10,847 nt of DNA from SIG455 sp045589495 (lineage in GTDB: Bacteria; Bacillota; Clostridia; UMGS1810): assembly GCA_045589495.1 (NCBI GenBank), contig JAZNPF010000018.1, forward strand, positions 1 through 10,847. Reading direction: 5' to 3'. Position 1 is the stretch's first letter. Each line of letters opens with the position of its first letter. Both the position numbers and the translations under genes were made by a program. Shown one piece after another: positions 1 to 7,615 of the stretch. Under the pieces are notes generated by a model. The model had not been told where the DNA came from. It made no database searches and worked only from the letters and a program-made list of their open reading frames with translations.

Positions 1-426
1 ATAGAATTTATATATAAACCTAATATAGATAATTTTTCAGAAAAAGATGAATTTATTAAAATTTTAAACGAAAATAAAGAAAAAGAACTTATTTTAGGTA
101 CAAGTATAAAAGGTCCGCATCGTGACGATGTTATTATTAACATAAATAATAAAAGTGCCAAGTTTTTTGCATCGCAGGGGCAGTTGAGGTCTATCGTTCT
201 TTCTATGAAAACTGCAGAAGCAGAAATTATTAAAGATACAAAAGGCGAATATCCTATAATTTTGCTTGATGATGTTTTCAGTGAACTTGACAGCCAGCGA
301 AGAGAGTTTCTTCTTAAAAATTTAGAAGGTAAACAGGTTATAATAACTTTGACAAATGCAGATATTATGAAAACTTTTGACGGTGCAAAATATTTTGAAA
401 TAGAAAACGGAAAAATTAAAAGGTGA
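1..426 (+). CDS. recF: DNA replication and repair protein RecF, C-terminal part (5' end outside window)
   Basis: RecF is an SMC/ABC-like ATPase that binds gapped DNA and, with RecO and RecR, helps load RecA at stalled forks and single-strand gaps. The window opens inside the gene in frame 1; 141 codons remain of a family usually about 360-370 residues long. The fragment carries the conserved GPHRDD motif (fragment residues 38-43), the ABC signature SQGQLRS (58-64) and a Walker B/D-loop block ILLDDVFSELD (87-97), which together identify RecF rather than SMC or RecN. The stop is TGA at 424-426. The ribosome binding site of the next gene overlaps this stop, which suggests translational coupling. 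The neighbours (remB, gyrB, gyrA) match the conserved Firmicutes origin block, so dnaA and dnaN are expected upstream. The identification is firm; only the N-terminal Walker A part is unseen. Confidence 0.96.
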   Translation: MEFIYKPNIDNFSEKDEFIKILNENKEKELILGTSIKGPHRDDVIININNKSAKFFASQGQLRSIVLSMKTAEAEIIKDTKGEYPIILLDDVFSELDSQRREFLLKNLEGKQVIITLTNADIMKTFDGAKYFEIENGKIKR

Positions 427-432
427 ATTTTT

Positions 433-699
433 ATGTATATTCACATCGGCGGAGATATTTCTCTTCTTAAAAAAAATATAATTGCAATCTGTGATATGGA
501 TAACACTACAACTTCAAAGTGGACAAGGCAGTTTTTACAGTCCGCTGAAAATAACGGAAACGTTATAAATGTAAGCGATGATTTACCGAGAACTTTTGTT
601 ATTGCAGATTGCGGAAACAAAAATTATAAAATTTATATTTCACCTATTTCTTCGGCAACTTTGTTAAAAAGAGCAGAAGAAGACGGATTGGGAGAATAA
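433..699 (+). CDS. remB: RemB-like small regulator (DUF370, YaaB family)
   Basis: This 88-residue protein resembles the DUF370 family, whose Bacillus subtilis members RemA and RemB (YaaB) are small proteins linked to control of extracellular matrix genes. What can be seen: an N-terminal MYIHIGGD start, a central acidic/polar stretch, and a C-terminal YISPISSATLLKRAEE segment like the YYSPLSSSTLKKRA tail of YaaB. The position between recF and gyrB is the same as yaaB in B. subtilis, which strengthens the call. The Shine-Dalgarno AAAAGGTGA (418-426) overlaps the recF stop and lies 6 bases before the ATG, so the gene is probably co-translated with recF. There is no membrane segment. The biological role in a non-Bacillus host is not established; DNA binding is known for RemA, and applying it here is inference. 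Confidence 0.85.
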   Translation: MYIHIGGDISLLKKNIIAICDMDNTTTSKWTRQFLQSAENNGNVINVSDDLPRTFVIADCGNKNYKIYISPISSATLLKRAEEDGLGE

Positions 700-740
700 A
701 AATATATTTCCTACTTTTCAGAAAGGAATGATTTAAAAAT

Positions 741-2678
741 ATGAGCAACAATATCACAAATACTTATGATGAGAACAATATTCAGGTACTTGAGGGGCTT
801 GAGGCTGTAAGAAAACGCCCCGGTATGTATATTGGTTCTACGTCGGCAAGAGGTCTGCATCATCTTGTATATGAAATTGTGGATAACAGTATTGACGAGG
901 CTCTTGCGGGATATTGTACACAGATAGATGTATCTTTAAATGCTGACGGCTCTGTTACTGTTAAGGATAACGGAAGGGGTATGCCTCACGGAATTCATCC
1001 TAAAATGGGAATATCTACTATAGACGTTATTTTTACAGTTCTGCACGCCGGCGGAAAATTCGGCGGCGGCGGATATAAGGTATCAGGCGGTCTGCATGGT
1101 GTTGGTGCATCTGTTGTTAATGCTCTTTCAACAAAACTTGAAGTTCACGTTCATGATGGTGAAAATATCTGGTATCAGTCTTATAAACGTGGAGTTCCGC
1201 AGGGAGAAGTTCATACAATAGGCAAAACCGACAGAACAGGAACAGAAGTAACTTTCTGGGCGGACGGAGAAATATTTGAAGAAACCGTTTATGATTATGA
1301 CATACTTTTAAAAAGATTGCGTGAACAGGCTTTCTTAAACGGTGGTATCAAAATTAAATTTGTAGATAACCGTGAAGAAAAAAGAGAAGAAATTCTTCAT
1401 TATGACGGCGGTATTAAAAACTTTGTTTCATTCCTTTTCAATGAAAAAAAATCAAGAAGAGAATCGCTTGAAACAATCCATGAAGATGTTATTTACGTAA
1501 GCGGTGAGAAAAACGGAAGTATGGCAGAAGTTGCACTTTCATGGAGTACCGCTTATGACGAAACTATAGAATCGTTTGCAAATAATATTTCAACAACAGA
1601 GGGCGGAACACATGAAACAGGTTTCAAATCCGCACTTACAAAAGTTTTGGTTGATTATGCAAGAAAGTATAAACTTATGAAAGATGACGAGGAATTAACC
1701 GGCGATGACGCAAGAGAAGGATTGATTGCCGTTATTTCCGTTAAATTAGAAGAACCTCAGTTTGAAGGACAGACCAAAACAAAACTCGGTAACTCTGAAA
1801 TAAGAGGGCTTGTGGAAGGTCTGGTAAGGGAAAAGGTTGCAGATTTCTTTGAAGAAAATCCTCAGGTAGGTAAAGCGGTTATAGAAAAGGCTATGCTTGC
1901 ATCAAGAGCAAGAATTGCGGCTCGTAAAGCAAGAGAGGCTACAAGAAAAACACCGCTTGGTTCAAGTACACTTCCCGGAAAACTTACAGACTGTATAGTT
2001 AAAGATCCTACAAAGACTGAAATATACATAGTCGAGGGAGATTCAGCGGGCGGCTCTGCCAAAAACGGACGTGACAGTAAATATCAGGCTATACTTCCGC
2101 TTTGGGGTAAGATGCTCAACGTTGAAAAAGCAAGGGCAGACAAAGTTTACGGAAACGATAAACTTACACCTGTAATTCAGGCACTGGGAACTGGTATTGG
2201 TGATGAATTCAATATTGAAAGATTAAGATATGACAAGGTTATAATTATGGCCGATGCCGACGTCGATGGTGCTCATATACAAACGCTTCTTCTTACATTC
2301 TTTTTCAGATTTATGCGTCCGCTTGTTGAAACAGGGCATATTTATCTTGCAAAACCGCCTCTTTACAAACTTTCAAGAGGAAAACGCAGCGAAGTTGCTT
2401 TCAGTGATGAAGAGCGTGACCGCATAAGTGAAGAATTAAAGGGCGGCGATGAAAATGCAAAAGTGGATATAAGCCGTTATAAAGGTCTTGGTGAAATGAA
2501 CCCCGAAGAGTTGTGGGAAACAACTATGGACCCGAAAAACAGAATACTTTTGAAAGTTACACTTGAAGACGCTGAAAAAGCAGATGAAATTTTCAGTATT
2601 CTGATGGGTGATGAAGTAGAACCCAGACGAATTTTTATAGAAGAAAACGCACAGTACGTAACTAACCTTGATGTTTAA
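741..2678 (+). CDS. gyrB: DNA gyrase subunit B
   Basis: This is the ATPase subunit of DNA gyrase, which with GyrA forms the A2B2 complex that introduces negative supercoils using ATP. The 645-residue length fits Gram-positive GyrB. Domain order is clear: an N-terminal GHKL ATPase domain with the catalytic-glutamate block YEIVDNSIDEA (E45, N49), VKDNGRG (D76) and the GGLHGVG loop (117-123); a transducer domain; then a TOPRIM domain with EGDSAGG (432-438) and DADVDG (D505, D507) for magnesium; and a C-terminal RYKGLGEMNPEELW block. No key residue is missing. The AAAGGA ribosome binding site (722-727) sits 13 bases before the ATG, slightly long, but the ATG at 728 runs into a stop at once, so 741 is the best start. 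There is no obvious promoter in the 41-base gap after remB, so readthrough from the recF side is likely. gyrA follows after 19 bases. ParE is excluded by the recF/gyrA context. Confidence 0.98.
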   Translation: MSNNITNTYDENNIQVLEGLEAVRKRPGMYIGSTSARGLHHLVYEIVDNSIDEALAGYCTQIDVSLNADGSVTVKDNGRGMPHGIHPKMGISTIDVIFTVLHAGGKFGGGGYKVSGGLHGVGASVVNALSTKLEVHVHDGENIWYQSYKRGVPQGEVHTIGKTDRTGTEVTFWADGEIFEETVYDYDILLKRLREQAFLNGGIKIKFVDNREEKREEILHYDGGIKNFVSFLFNEKKSRRESLETIHEDVIYVSGEKNGSMAEVALSWSTAYDETIESFANNISTTEGGTHETGFKSALTKVLVDYARKYKLMKDDEELTGDDAREGLIAVISVKLEEPQFEGQTKTKLGNSEIRGLVEGLVREKVADFFEENPQVGKAVIEKAMLASRARIAARKAREATRKTPLGSSTLPGKLTDCIVKDPTKTEIYIVEGDSAGGSAKNGRDSKYQAILPLWGKMLNVEKARADKVYGNDKLTPVIQALGTGIGDEFNIERLRYDKVIIMADADVDGAHIQTLLLTFFFRFMRPLVETGHIYLAKPPLYKLSRGKRSEVAFSDEERDRISEELKGGDENAKVDISRYKGLGEMNPEELWETTMDPKNRILLKVTLEDAEKADEIFSILMGDEVEPRRIFIEENAQYVTNLDV

Positions 2679-2697
2679 TCAAAGAGGAGAAAAATAA

Positions 2698-5211
2698 ATG
2701 GCTAAAAACAAAAAGTACGAAGATTCACATTTTGAGGAATATTTTGAAACTCAGAAAATTGTGGATGTGGATATAGAACAAAGAATGAAAGAGGCGTTCA
2801 TTGACTACGCTATGAGTGTAATCGTGGCAAGAGCGCTCCCTGATGTTCGTGACGGTTTAAAACCCGTTCACAGAAGAATTCTTTATTCAATGTATGAAGA
2901 ACATCTTACAGTAGATAAACCGTTCTTCAAATCTGCTACAACCGTCGGTAATGTTATCGGTAGATACCACCCTCACGGTGACGCATCTGTTTATGATGCC
3001 ATGGTACGTCTTGCACAGGATTTTTCTATGAGATATCCGCTTATAGACGGTCACGGTAACTTCGGTTCGGTAGTCGGTGACCCGCCTGCTGCATACCGTT
3101 ATACAGAGGCAAGAATGAGCAAACTTTCAAACGTTATGCTCGAAAATATTGAGAAAGACACCGTTGATTTTGCTCCTAACTTTGATGAAAAAAGAAAAGA
3201 ACCACTCGTTCTGCCTACAAGAATACCCACACTTTTAGTAAACGGAAGTTCGGGTATTGCCGTAGGTATGGCAACAAATATTCCGCCGCATAACTTAACT
3301 GAAGTTTTAAACGGTGTTATTGCACAGATAGACAACCCCGATATTTCTGTTGAGGATTTGATGGAATACATAAAAGGTCCTGATTTTCCGACAAAAGCAT
3401 CAATTATGGGAAGAAGCGGCATAAGAAGTGCTTACAACACAGGTAAGGGCAGAATCATTATCCGTGCAAAAACAGAAATTGAGGAACATAAAGACGGCAC
3501 ATCTTCTATTATTGTTACTGAACTTCCGTATCAGGTAAACAAAAAGATGCTGGTTGAGTCGATTGCTGAAATGGTTAAGGAAAAACGTATTGAAGGTCTT
3601 TCCGATATTGACGACCATTCGTCAGACCGTGTAGGTATAAGACTTGAGATATTCTTGAAAAGAGATGCAAATCCGCAGGTTATACTTAACCAGTTGTTTA
3701 AATATACACGTCTGCAGGACAGTTTCTCTATAAATATGCTTGCCATCAAAGACGGCAAACCAAAAACAATGGGACTTAAAGAGATTCTTGACCAGTTTAT
3801 AAAGTTCCAGGAAGAAATTGTTACACGCAGAACTAAATATGACCTCGAAAAAGCAGAAGCAAGAATGCATATTTTAGAGGGCTTGCGTATTGCACTTGCA
3901 AATATAGACGAAATCATCAAGATTATCCGTGATTCTTATGATGATGCAAAAGAAAGACTTATGGCACGCTTCGGTATGAGTGATATTCAGGCACAGAGCG
4001 TACTTGATATGCGTCTTGGTCAGTTGCAGAAGTTAAATGGTGAGAAGATTGAAACAGAATATCAGGAACTCAATGCAAAATGCGAAGAATTCCGCACGCT
4101 TCTCGGCAGCAGAGAAAAACTTATGGAACAGATTAAACTGGAACTTACTGAAATACGTGATAAGTATGGTGACGAAAGACTTACAATGCTTGAGCCTGCC
4201 ATAAACGATATTGATGATGAGGACCTTATTGAAGAAGAAGAGTGCGTTATCACAATGACACACGCAGGCTATATCAAACGTCTGCCTGTAAGCACATATA
4301 AAGCACAACACAGAGGAGGCAGAGGTGTCACAGGTCTGCACACACGTGAAGAAGACTTTGTTGAAACCTTGTTCGTGGCATCATCGCACAGTAATCTGCT
4401 GTTCTTTACAGACCGCGGCAGAATGTATAAAATAAAAGGATACCAGATACCCGAAAGCGGCAGAAACTCTAAAGGTATGGCAATTGTCAACCTGATTGAG
4501 ATTGAAAAAGATGAAAAAATCACTGCTATGATTCCGATTCGTGAATTTATTGAGGGCGAGTATCTTACAATGGTTACCAAAAACGGTCTTGTTAAAAAGA
4601 CTGATATTATGGAATACGCAACCACTCGTAAGGGTGCAAGAATAGCCATTGGTTTAAGAGAAGATGATGAACTTATCAGTGTTATGAGAACTGCGGGTGA
4701 TGAAAAAATCCTGCTTGGCACACGCAACGGTATGTGCATCAAGTTTGAAGAAACCGATGTTCGTCCTATGGGCAGAGGTGCTTCCGGTGTTACTGGTATT
4801 AAACTTAAAGGCGGCGATATGGTTATAAGTGCTGAAGTCTGCCGTGAGGGTGCATCAGTTTTAACTGTTACAGAAAACGGTTTTGGTAAAAAGACTTCTT
4901 TGGAAGAATACAAAACACAGAACCGTGCAGGTAAAGGTGTAACGGGCTATAAACTTACAGATAAAACCGGTCTTGTTGCAGGCTTTAAAGTTGTTGACGA
5001 GGGTGACGACCTTATGGTTATAACCTCGGACGGTATTATCATACGTACATCTACCGATGAAATAAGTGAATTCGGCAGAGTGACGCAGGGTGTTAAGGTT
5101 ATGCGTTTAGATGATGGTGTTAAGGTTGTTTCAATTGAACGTACTGCTAAGGAAGAAGACGAAGAAACCGAAGCAGAAACACCCGAAACTACAGAAACAA
5201 CAGAAGAATAA
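2698..5211 (+). CDS. gyrA: DNA gyrase subunit A
   Basis: This is the DNA-cleaving and wrapping subunit of gyrase, 837 residues. The N-terminal winged-helix/tower part holds the catalytic tyrosine Y135 with R134 (AAYRYTEARMS, equivalent to E. coli R121-Y122). The quinolone-resistance region reads HPHGDASVYDAMVRL (91-105): A96 aligns with E. coli S83 and D100 with D87. The C-terminal beta-pinwheel domain has a GyrA-box, QHRGGRG (537-543), which marks gyrase rather than topoisomerase IV; the second residue is His where Arg or Lys is usual. The last about 22 residues form a Glu/Thr-rich acidic tail, a feature known to tune supercoiling in other GyrA proteins. The ribosome binding site AGAGGAG (2683-2689) is 8 bases before the ATG. 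The gene is co-transcribed with gyrB and closed by the terminator at 5214-5245. Confidence 0.98.
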   Translation: MAKNKKYEDSHFEEYFETQKIVDVDIEQRMKEAFIDYAMSVIVARALPDVRDGLKPVHRRILYSMYEEHLTVDKPFFKSATTVGNVIGRYHPHGDASVYDAMVRLAQDFSMRYPLIDGHGNFGSVVGDPPAAYRYTEARMSKLSNVMLENIEKDTVDFAPNFDEKRKEPLVLPTRIPTLLVNGSSGIAVGMATNIPPHNLTEVLNGVIAQIDNPDISVEDLMEYIKGPDFPTKASIMGRSGIRSAYNTGKGRIIIRAKTEIEEHKDGTSSIIVTELPYQVNKKMLVESIAEMVKEKRIEGLSDIDDHSSDRVGIRLEIFLKRDANPQVILNQLFKYTRLQDSFSINMLAIKDGKPKTMGLKEILDQFIKFQEEIVTRRTKYDLEKAEARMHILEGLRIALANIDEIIKIIRDSYDDAKERLMARFGMSDIQAQSVLDMRLGQLQKLNGEKIETEYQELNAKCEEFRTLLGSREKLMEQIKLELTEIRDKYGDERLTMLEPAINDIDDEDLIEEEECVITMTHAGYIKRLPVSTYKAQHRGGRGVTGLHTREEDFVETLFVASSHSNLLFFTDRGRMYKIKGYQIPESGRNSKGMAIVNLIEIEKDEKITAMIPIREFIEGEYLTMVTKNGLVKKTDIMEYATTRKGARIAIGLREDDELISVMRTAGDEKILLGTRNGMCIKFEETDVRPMGRGASGVTGIKLKGGDMVISAEVCREGASVLTVTENGFGKKTSLEEYKTQNRAGKGVTGYKLTDKTGLVAGFKVVDEGDDLMVITSDGIIIRTSTDEISEFGRVTQGVKVMRLDDGVKVVSIERTAKEEDEETEAETPETTETTEE

Positions 5212-5213
5212 TT

Positions 5214-5245
5214 AAAAAAAGGAACTCGGTTGAGTTCCTTTTTTT
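5214..5245 (+). terminator. Rho-independent terminator of the gyrBA operon
   Basis: A perfect 7-bp stem GGAACTC/GAGTTCC (5221-5227 with 5232-5238) has a 4-base GGTT loop. It is extended by seven A upstream pairing with seven T downstream (5239-5245). It begins 2 bases after the gyrA stop. The A/T-symmetrical form means it could also stop transcription from the right, but no gene there needs it. The following stretch up to the purC promoter (5246-5323) is very AT-rich and shows nothing else definite. Confidence 0.93.
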
Positions 5246-5323
5246 AATTACACAAAAATATCTCGATATATCGTTCTATAATGTAAAAAAATGACAAAAT
5301 ATATATTTGAATATAAAAAAATA

Positions 5324-5352
5324 TTGAAATTAGCCCGAAAATGTGATATGTT
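5324..5352 (+). promoter_or_regulatory. Sigma-A type promoter of purC
   Basis: TTGAAA (5324-5329) and TATGTT (5347-5352) are separated by exactly 17 bases and match the housekeeping consensus at 5/6 and 4/6 positions. Transcription would start near 5359, giving a leader of about 30 bases to the ATG at 5390. That leader is too short for a purine riboswitch. Confidence 0.65.
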
Positions 5353-5374
5353 ATTAGTATGAATTCTAATGAAA

Positions 5375-5380
5375 AGAAGG
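5375..5380 (+). promoter_or_regulatory. Ribosome binding site deciding the purC start
   Basis: AGAAGG lies 9 bases before the ATG at 5390. An in-frame ATG at 5369 would put this site inside the coding region and has no ribosome binding site of its own, so 5390 is preferred. Confidence 0.75.
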
Positions 5381-5389
5381 GACTTTGTT

Positions 5390-6073
5390 ATGGAAAAGAT
5401 TTACACAGGTAAAACTAAAGACGTGTACAGCCTTGATAATGGCAACGTAATGGTCAAATTCAAAAACGATTGCACCGGTAAAGACGGCGTTTTCGATCCA
5501 GGTGAAAATACTGTTGGTTTAACTATTGAAGGTATTGGTAAAGCAAACTTAAGAACTTCAGTTTATTATTTTGATATGCTCAAAGAAGCAGGCATCAAAA
5601 CTCACTATGTAAGTGCTGATGTTGATAATGCTACAATGGAAGTTCTTCCTGCAACTGTTTTCGGTCACGGTCTTGAAGTTATCTGCCGCCTTGTTGCAAC
5701 AGGAAGTTTCATCCGCAGATACGGCGAATATATGGAAGACGGTACTGTGCTTGATGGCGGATATGTAGAGTGTACTTTCAAAAATGACGAAAAAGGCGAT
5801 CCGCTTGTTACTATGGAAGGTCTTGCAGCACTCGGTGTTATGACTCCCGAAATGTTTGAAAGTATGAAAGAGCAGACACTTAAAATCACCAAAATCGTTG
5901 CAGACGATTTAAAATCTATCGGTCTTGATTTGTGGGATATCAAATTCGAGTTCGGTTATAACAATGGCGAGGTTATCTTAATTGACGAAATCGCTTCAGG
6001 TAATATGCGTGTTTATAAAGACGGAAAAATTGTTGATCCCGTTGAACTTACAAAACTTATTTTAGCAAGATAA
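5390..6073 (+). CDS. purC: Phosphoribosylaminoimidazole-succinocarboxamide (SAICAR) synthase, clostridial variant
   Basis: PurC joins CAIR and aspartate with ATP to give SAICAR, step 8 of de novo purine synthesis, in the cytosol. The 227-residue protein starts MEKIYTGKTKDVY, like the GK-K--Y nucleotide loop of SAICAR synthases. It continues with FKNDCTGKDG (24-33), VICRLVATGSFIRRYG (97-112) in place of the common VVRN-AAGS block, and IDEIASGNMRVYKDGK (198-213) in place of the usual ADEISPDTCRLWD. These shifts mark a divergent subgroup common among clostridia; the fold and key charged residues (K8, K10, R100, D199, E200, R207) are kept. The gene stands alone between two terminators with no other pur gene nearby, so it is probably a one-gene transcript. 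Substrate use as a normal PurC is inferred from family membership. Confidence 0.9.
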   Translation: MEKIYTGKTKDVYSLDNGNVMVKFKNDCTGKDGVFDPGENTVGLTIEGIGKANLRTSVYYFDMLKEAGIKTHYVSADVDNATMEVLPATVFGHGLEVICRLVATGSFIRRYGEYMEDGTVLDGGYVECTFKNDEKGDPLVTMEGLAALGVMTPEMFESMKEQTLKITKIVADDLKSIGLDLWDIKFEFGYNNGEVILIDEIASGNMRVYKDGKIVDPVELTKLILAR

Positions 6074-6077
6074 ATTT

Positions 6078-6103
6078 AAAGCCCCTCTGATGAGGGGCTT
6101 TTT
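6078..6103 (+). terminator. Rho-independent terminator of purC
   Basis: A GC-rich 7-bp stem GCCCCTC/GAGGGGC (6081-6087 with 6092-6098) has a TGAT loop and is followed by five T (6099-6103), 7 bases after the purC stop. Three A upstream extend the stem. Read from the minus strand it has a weaker tail (TTTAAATTT), so it may also act as a backstop for the convergent eno gene. Confidence 0.93.
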
Positions 6104-6112
6104 AAGTTACAG

Positions 6113-6212
6113 GTAATAGTGAAGAAGGAAAAGGTGTTGTACAAAATTGCTTTGCAATTTTGTGATTTTTCAAATTTGTTTACGGGTTCGCTCCACACCT
6201 ATTCACTATTAC
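6113..6212. repeat. 100-base structured inverted-repeat element (MITE- or REP-like candidate)
   Basis: The element is bounded by perfect 11-base inverted repeats, GTAATAGTGAA (6113-6123) and TTCACTATTAC (6202-6212). A second inverted pair, AGGTGT (6132-6137) and ACACCT (6195-6200), lies inside. Within that sits a perfect 10-bp hairpin ACAAAATTGC/GCAATTTTGT (6141-6150 with 6154-6163, loop TTT), and then the palindrome CAAATTTG (6171-6178). No open reading frame of its own is seen. It sits exactly between the purC terminator and the eno stop codon, in a convergent gap. No clear target-site duplication flanks it. It could be a non-autonomous mobile repeat, or a structured 3' end for the eno transcript; copy number in the genome cannot be judged from this window. 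Confidence 0.6.
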
Positions 6213-6215
6213 TTT

Positions 6216-7484
6216 TTATTTAATTTTATATTCTGCTGCACTTTCAAGTTCTTCTTCTATACGCAAAAGTCGGTTATACTTTGCCACACGCTCGCTTCTT
6301 GCAGGTGCGCCTGTTTTTATCTGTCCTGCGTTCATGGCAACTGCAATATCTGCAATTGTTGTGTCCTCTGTTTCACCGCTTCGGTGAGAGATAACTGCAC
6401 TGTAGCCTGCTTTGTGCGCCATTTCAACTGCGTTCATCGCCTCGGTGATGGTGCCAATCTGGTTTATTTTAATAAGAATGGAGTTTGCTGCGCCTTTTTT
6501 GATTCCGTCTTTTAAACGTTCTGTGTTGGTTACAAATAAATCATCACCGACAAGTTGAACTTTTTTCCCTAATCTTTCGGTTAAGAGTTTCCAACCCTCC
6601 CAGTCGTCCTCGCCTACGCCATCTTCTATGGAAAATATTGGATAATCATTACAAAGACTTTCCCAGTATGCGACCATTTCTTCCCTTGAAAGATGTTTTC
6701 CGGACTTTGGAAGTGTGTAGCCGTCTTTGTCTGCCCATTCTGATGCGGCTGCGTCAATGGCAAGTACAAAATCCTCGTCTGTTTTGTAGCCTGCAAGCCC
6801 TATTGCCGCCATGATTGCTTTGATTGCGTCCTCGTCGCTGTCAAGTGACGGTGCAAAACCGCCTTCGTCGCCTACTGCCGTGGATTTGCCGTCGTTTTTA
6901 AGCACTTTTTTAAGTGTGTGATAAACCTCTGCACACATAGAAAGTGCGTGAGAAAAATTTTGTGCGCCAATCGGCATAATCATAAATTCCTGAATATCTA
7001 CGTTGTTGTCTGCATGTGCTCCGCCGTTGAGTATGTTCATCATAGGGACTGGCAGAACGTGTGCATTTGAGCCGCCAAGATATTGATAAAGACTTAAACC
7101 GAGTGCATTTGCTGCTGCTTTTGCGCATGCTGCAGAAACTGCAAGTATTGCATTTGCACCAAGTCTGCTTTTGGTTGGTGTTGCGTCTAATGAACACATT
7201 GTGCAGTCAATTTTAATCTGGTCAAGAACATTCATTCCTACTATGTGCTCTGCAATTTCATCATTGATATTGCTTACTGCTTTTAAAACGCCTGCACCGT
7301 TATAACGTTCGCCGCCGTCACGCAGTTCGGTTGCCTCGTATACACCTGTTGATGCGCCAGATGGCACAGATGCTCTGCCGACAAATCCGCCGTCTGTTAT
7401 AACCTCTGCCTCAACCGTAGGATTGCCTCTGGAATCGAGCACTTCTCTGCCGTGAACACTTATAATTTCAATGTACTGTTTCAT
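6216..7484 (-). CDS. eno: Enolase (2-phosphoglycerate dehydratase)
   Basis: Enolase converts 2-phosphoglycerate to phosphoenolpyruvate in glycolysis and the reverse in gluconeogenesis; it is a magnesium enzyme, usually dimeric or octameric, in the cytosol. The 422 residues fit the family (about 415-435). Visible hallmarks in order: HGREVLDSRGNPT near the N-terminus, the mobile loop PSGASTG, the NGGAHADNNVDIQEFM block with the active-site His, VGDEGGFAP with the catalytic Glu, the three magnesium ligands in AIDAAASEW, SIEDGVGEDDW and LVGDDLFVTN, the catalytic Lys in ILIKINQIGT, the enolase signature SHRSGETEDTTIADIAVA, and KTGAPARSERVAKYN. Nothing is missing. The ribosome binding site GAAAGGG precedes the ATG at the usual distance. 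The gene is transcribed alone, convergent with purC and divergent from the AEC transporter gene. There is no sign of the usual gapA-pgk-tpiA-gpmI cluster. Confidence 0.98.
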   Translation of the reverse strand: MKQYIEIISVHGREVLDSRGNPTVEAEVITDGGFVGRASVPSGASTGVYEATELRDGGERYNGAGVLKAVSNINDEIAEHIVGMNVLDQIKIDCTMCSLDATPTKSRLGANAILAVSAACAKAAANALGLSLYQYLGGSNAHVLPVPMMNILNGGAHADNNVDIQEFMIMPIGAQNFSHALSMCAEVYHTLKKVLKNDGKSTAVGDEGGFAPSLDSDEDAIKAIMAAIGLAGYKTDEDFVLAIDAAASEWADKDGYTLPKSGKHLSREEMVAYWESLCNDYPIFSIEDGVGEDDWEGWKLLTERLGKKVQLVGDDLFVTNTERLKDGIKKGAANSILIKINQIGTITEAMNAVEMAHKAGYSAVISHRSGETEDTTIADIAVAMNAGQIKTGAPARSERVAKYNRLLRIEEELESAAEYKIK

Positions 7485-7554
7485 ATTTACACCCTTTCGT
7501 CTACTATATATGTATATTGTTGCAAATTAAGGCAGAATATATACATAAATTCTT

Positions 7555-7583
7555 CTAATATTGTTATTGACAAAAAGCATCAA
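7555..7583 (-). promoter_or_regulatory. Candidate eno promoter
   Basis: On the minus strand, TTGATG (plus 7578-7583) and TATTAG (plus 7555-7560) are 17 bases apart and each match the housekeeping consensus at 4/6. This would give a leader of about 65 bases. It overlaps the divergent AEC promoter. This is the best candidate I could find in an AT-rich region where chance matches are likely. Confidence 0.35.
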
Positions 7584-7595
7584 TTGGACTAACAT
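7567..7595 (+). promoter_or_regulatory. Promoter of the AEC transporter gene
   Basis: A perfect TTGACA (7567-7572) is followed after exactly 17 bases by TAACAT (7590-7595, 4/6 match). Transcription would begin near 7602, giving a leader of about 26 bases before the ATG. Confidence 0.7.
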
Positions 7596-7615
7596 ATATT
7601 TATATTTAGTATTTG

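Noticed and set aside
878..886. Perfect DnaA-box 9-mer (TGTGGATAA, complement of TTATCCACA) inside gyrB
   Set aside because: It falls in codons for the conserved I-V-D-N of the GyrB ATP site, is isolated, and has no cluster of further boxes or DNA-unwinding element; most likely chance forced by protein sequence.
4343..4350. CACGTGAA in gyrA, resembling half of a parS site
   Set aside because: Only one half matches; the other arm lacks the TGTT part, and the bases are explained by coding sequence.
4269..4913. Long antisense open frame of 214 codons inside gyrA
   Set aside because: It is serine- and isoleucine-rich, lacks a recognisable domain, and mirrors the codon pattern of gyrA on the other strand; a shadow frame.
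5264..5273. CGATATATCG palindrome upstream of the purC promoter
   Set aside because: Ten bases in an AT-rich spacer, far from the -35 box and unrepeated; likely chance.
5335..5340. CCGAAA between the purC -35 and -10 boxes as a PurR box
   Set aside because: Only the five-base CCGAA core agrees with the Bacillus PurBox; flanks do not match and there is no second box.
6147..6515. Plus-strand open frame of 122 codons overlapping the repeat and the eno 3' end
   Set aside because: Composition is cysteine/phenylalanine-rich as expected from reading eno backwards, with no ribosome binding site; eno is intact on the other strand.
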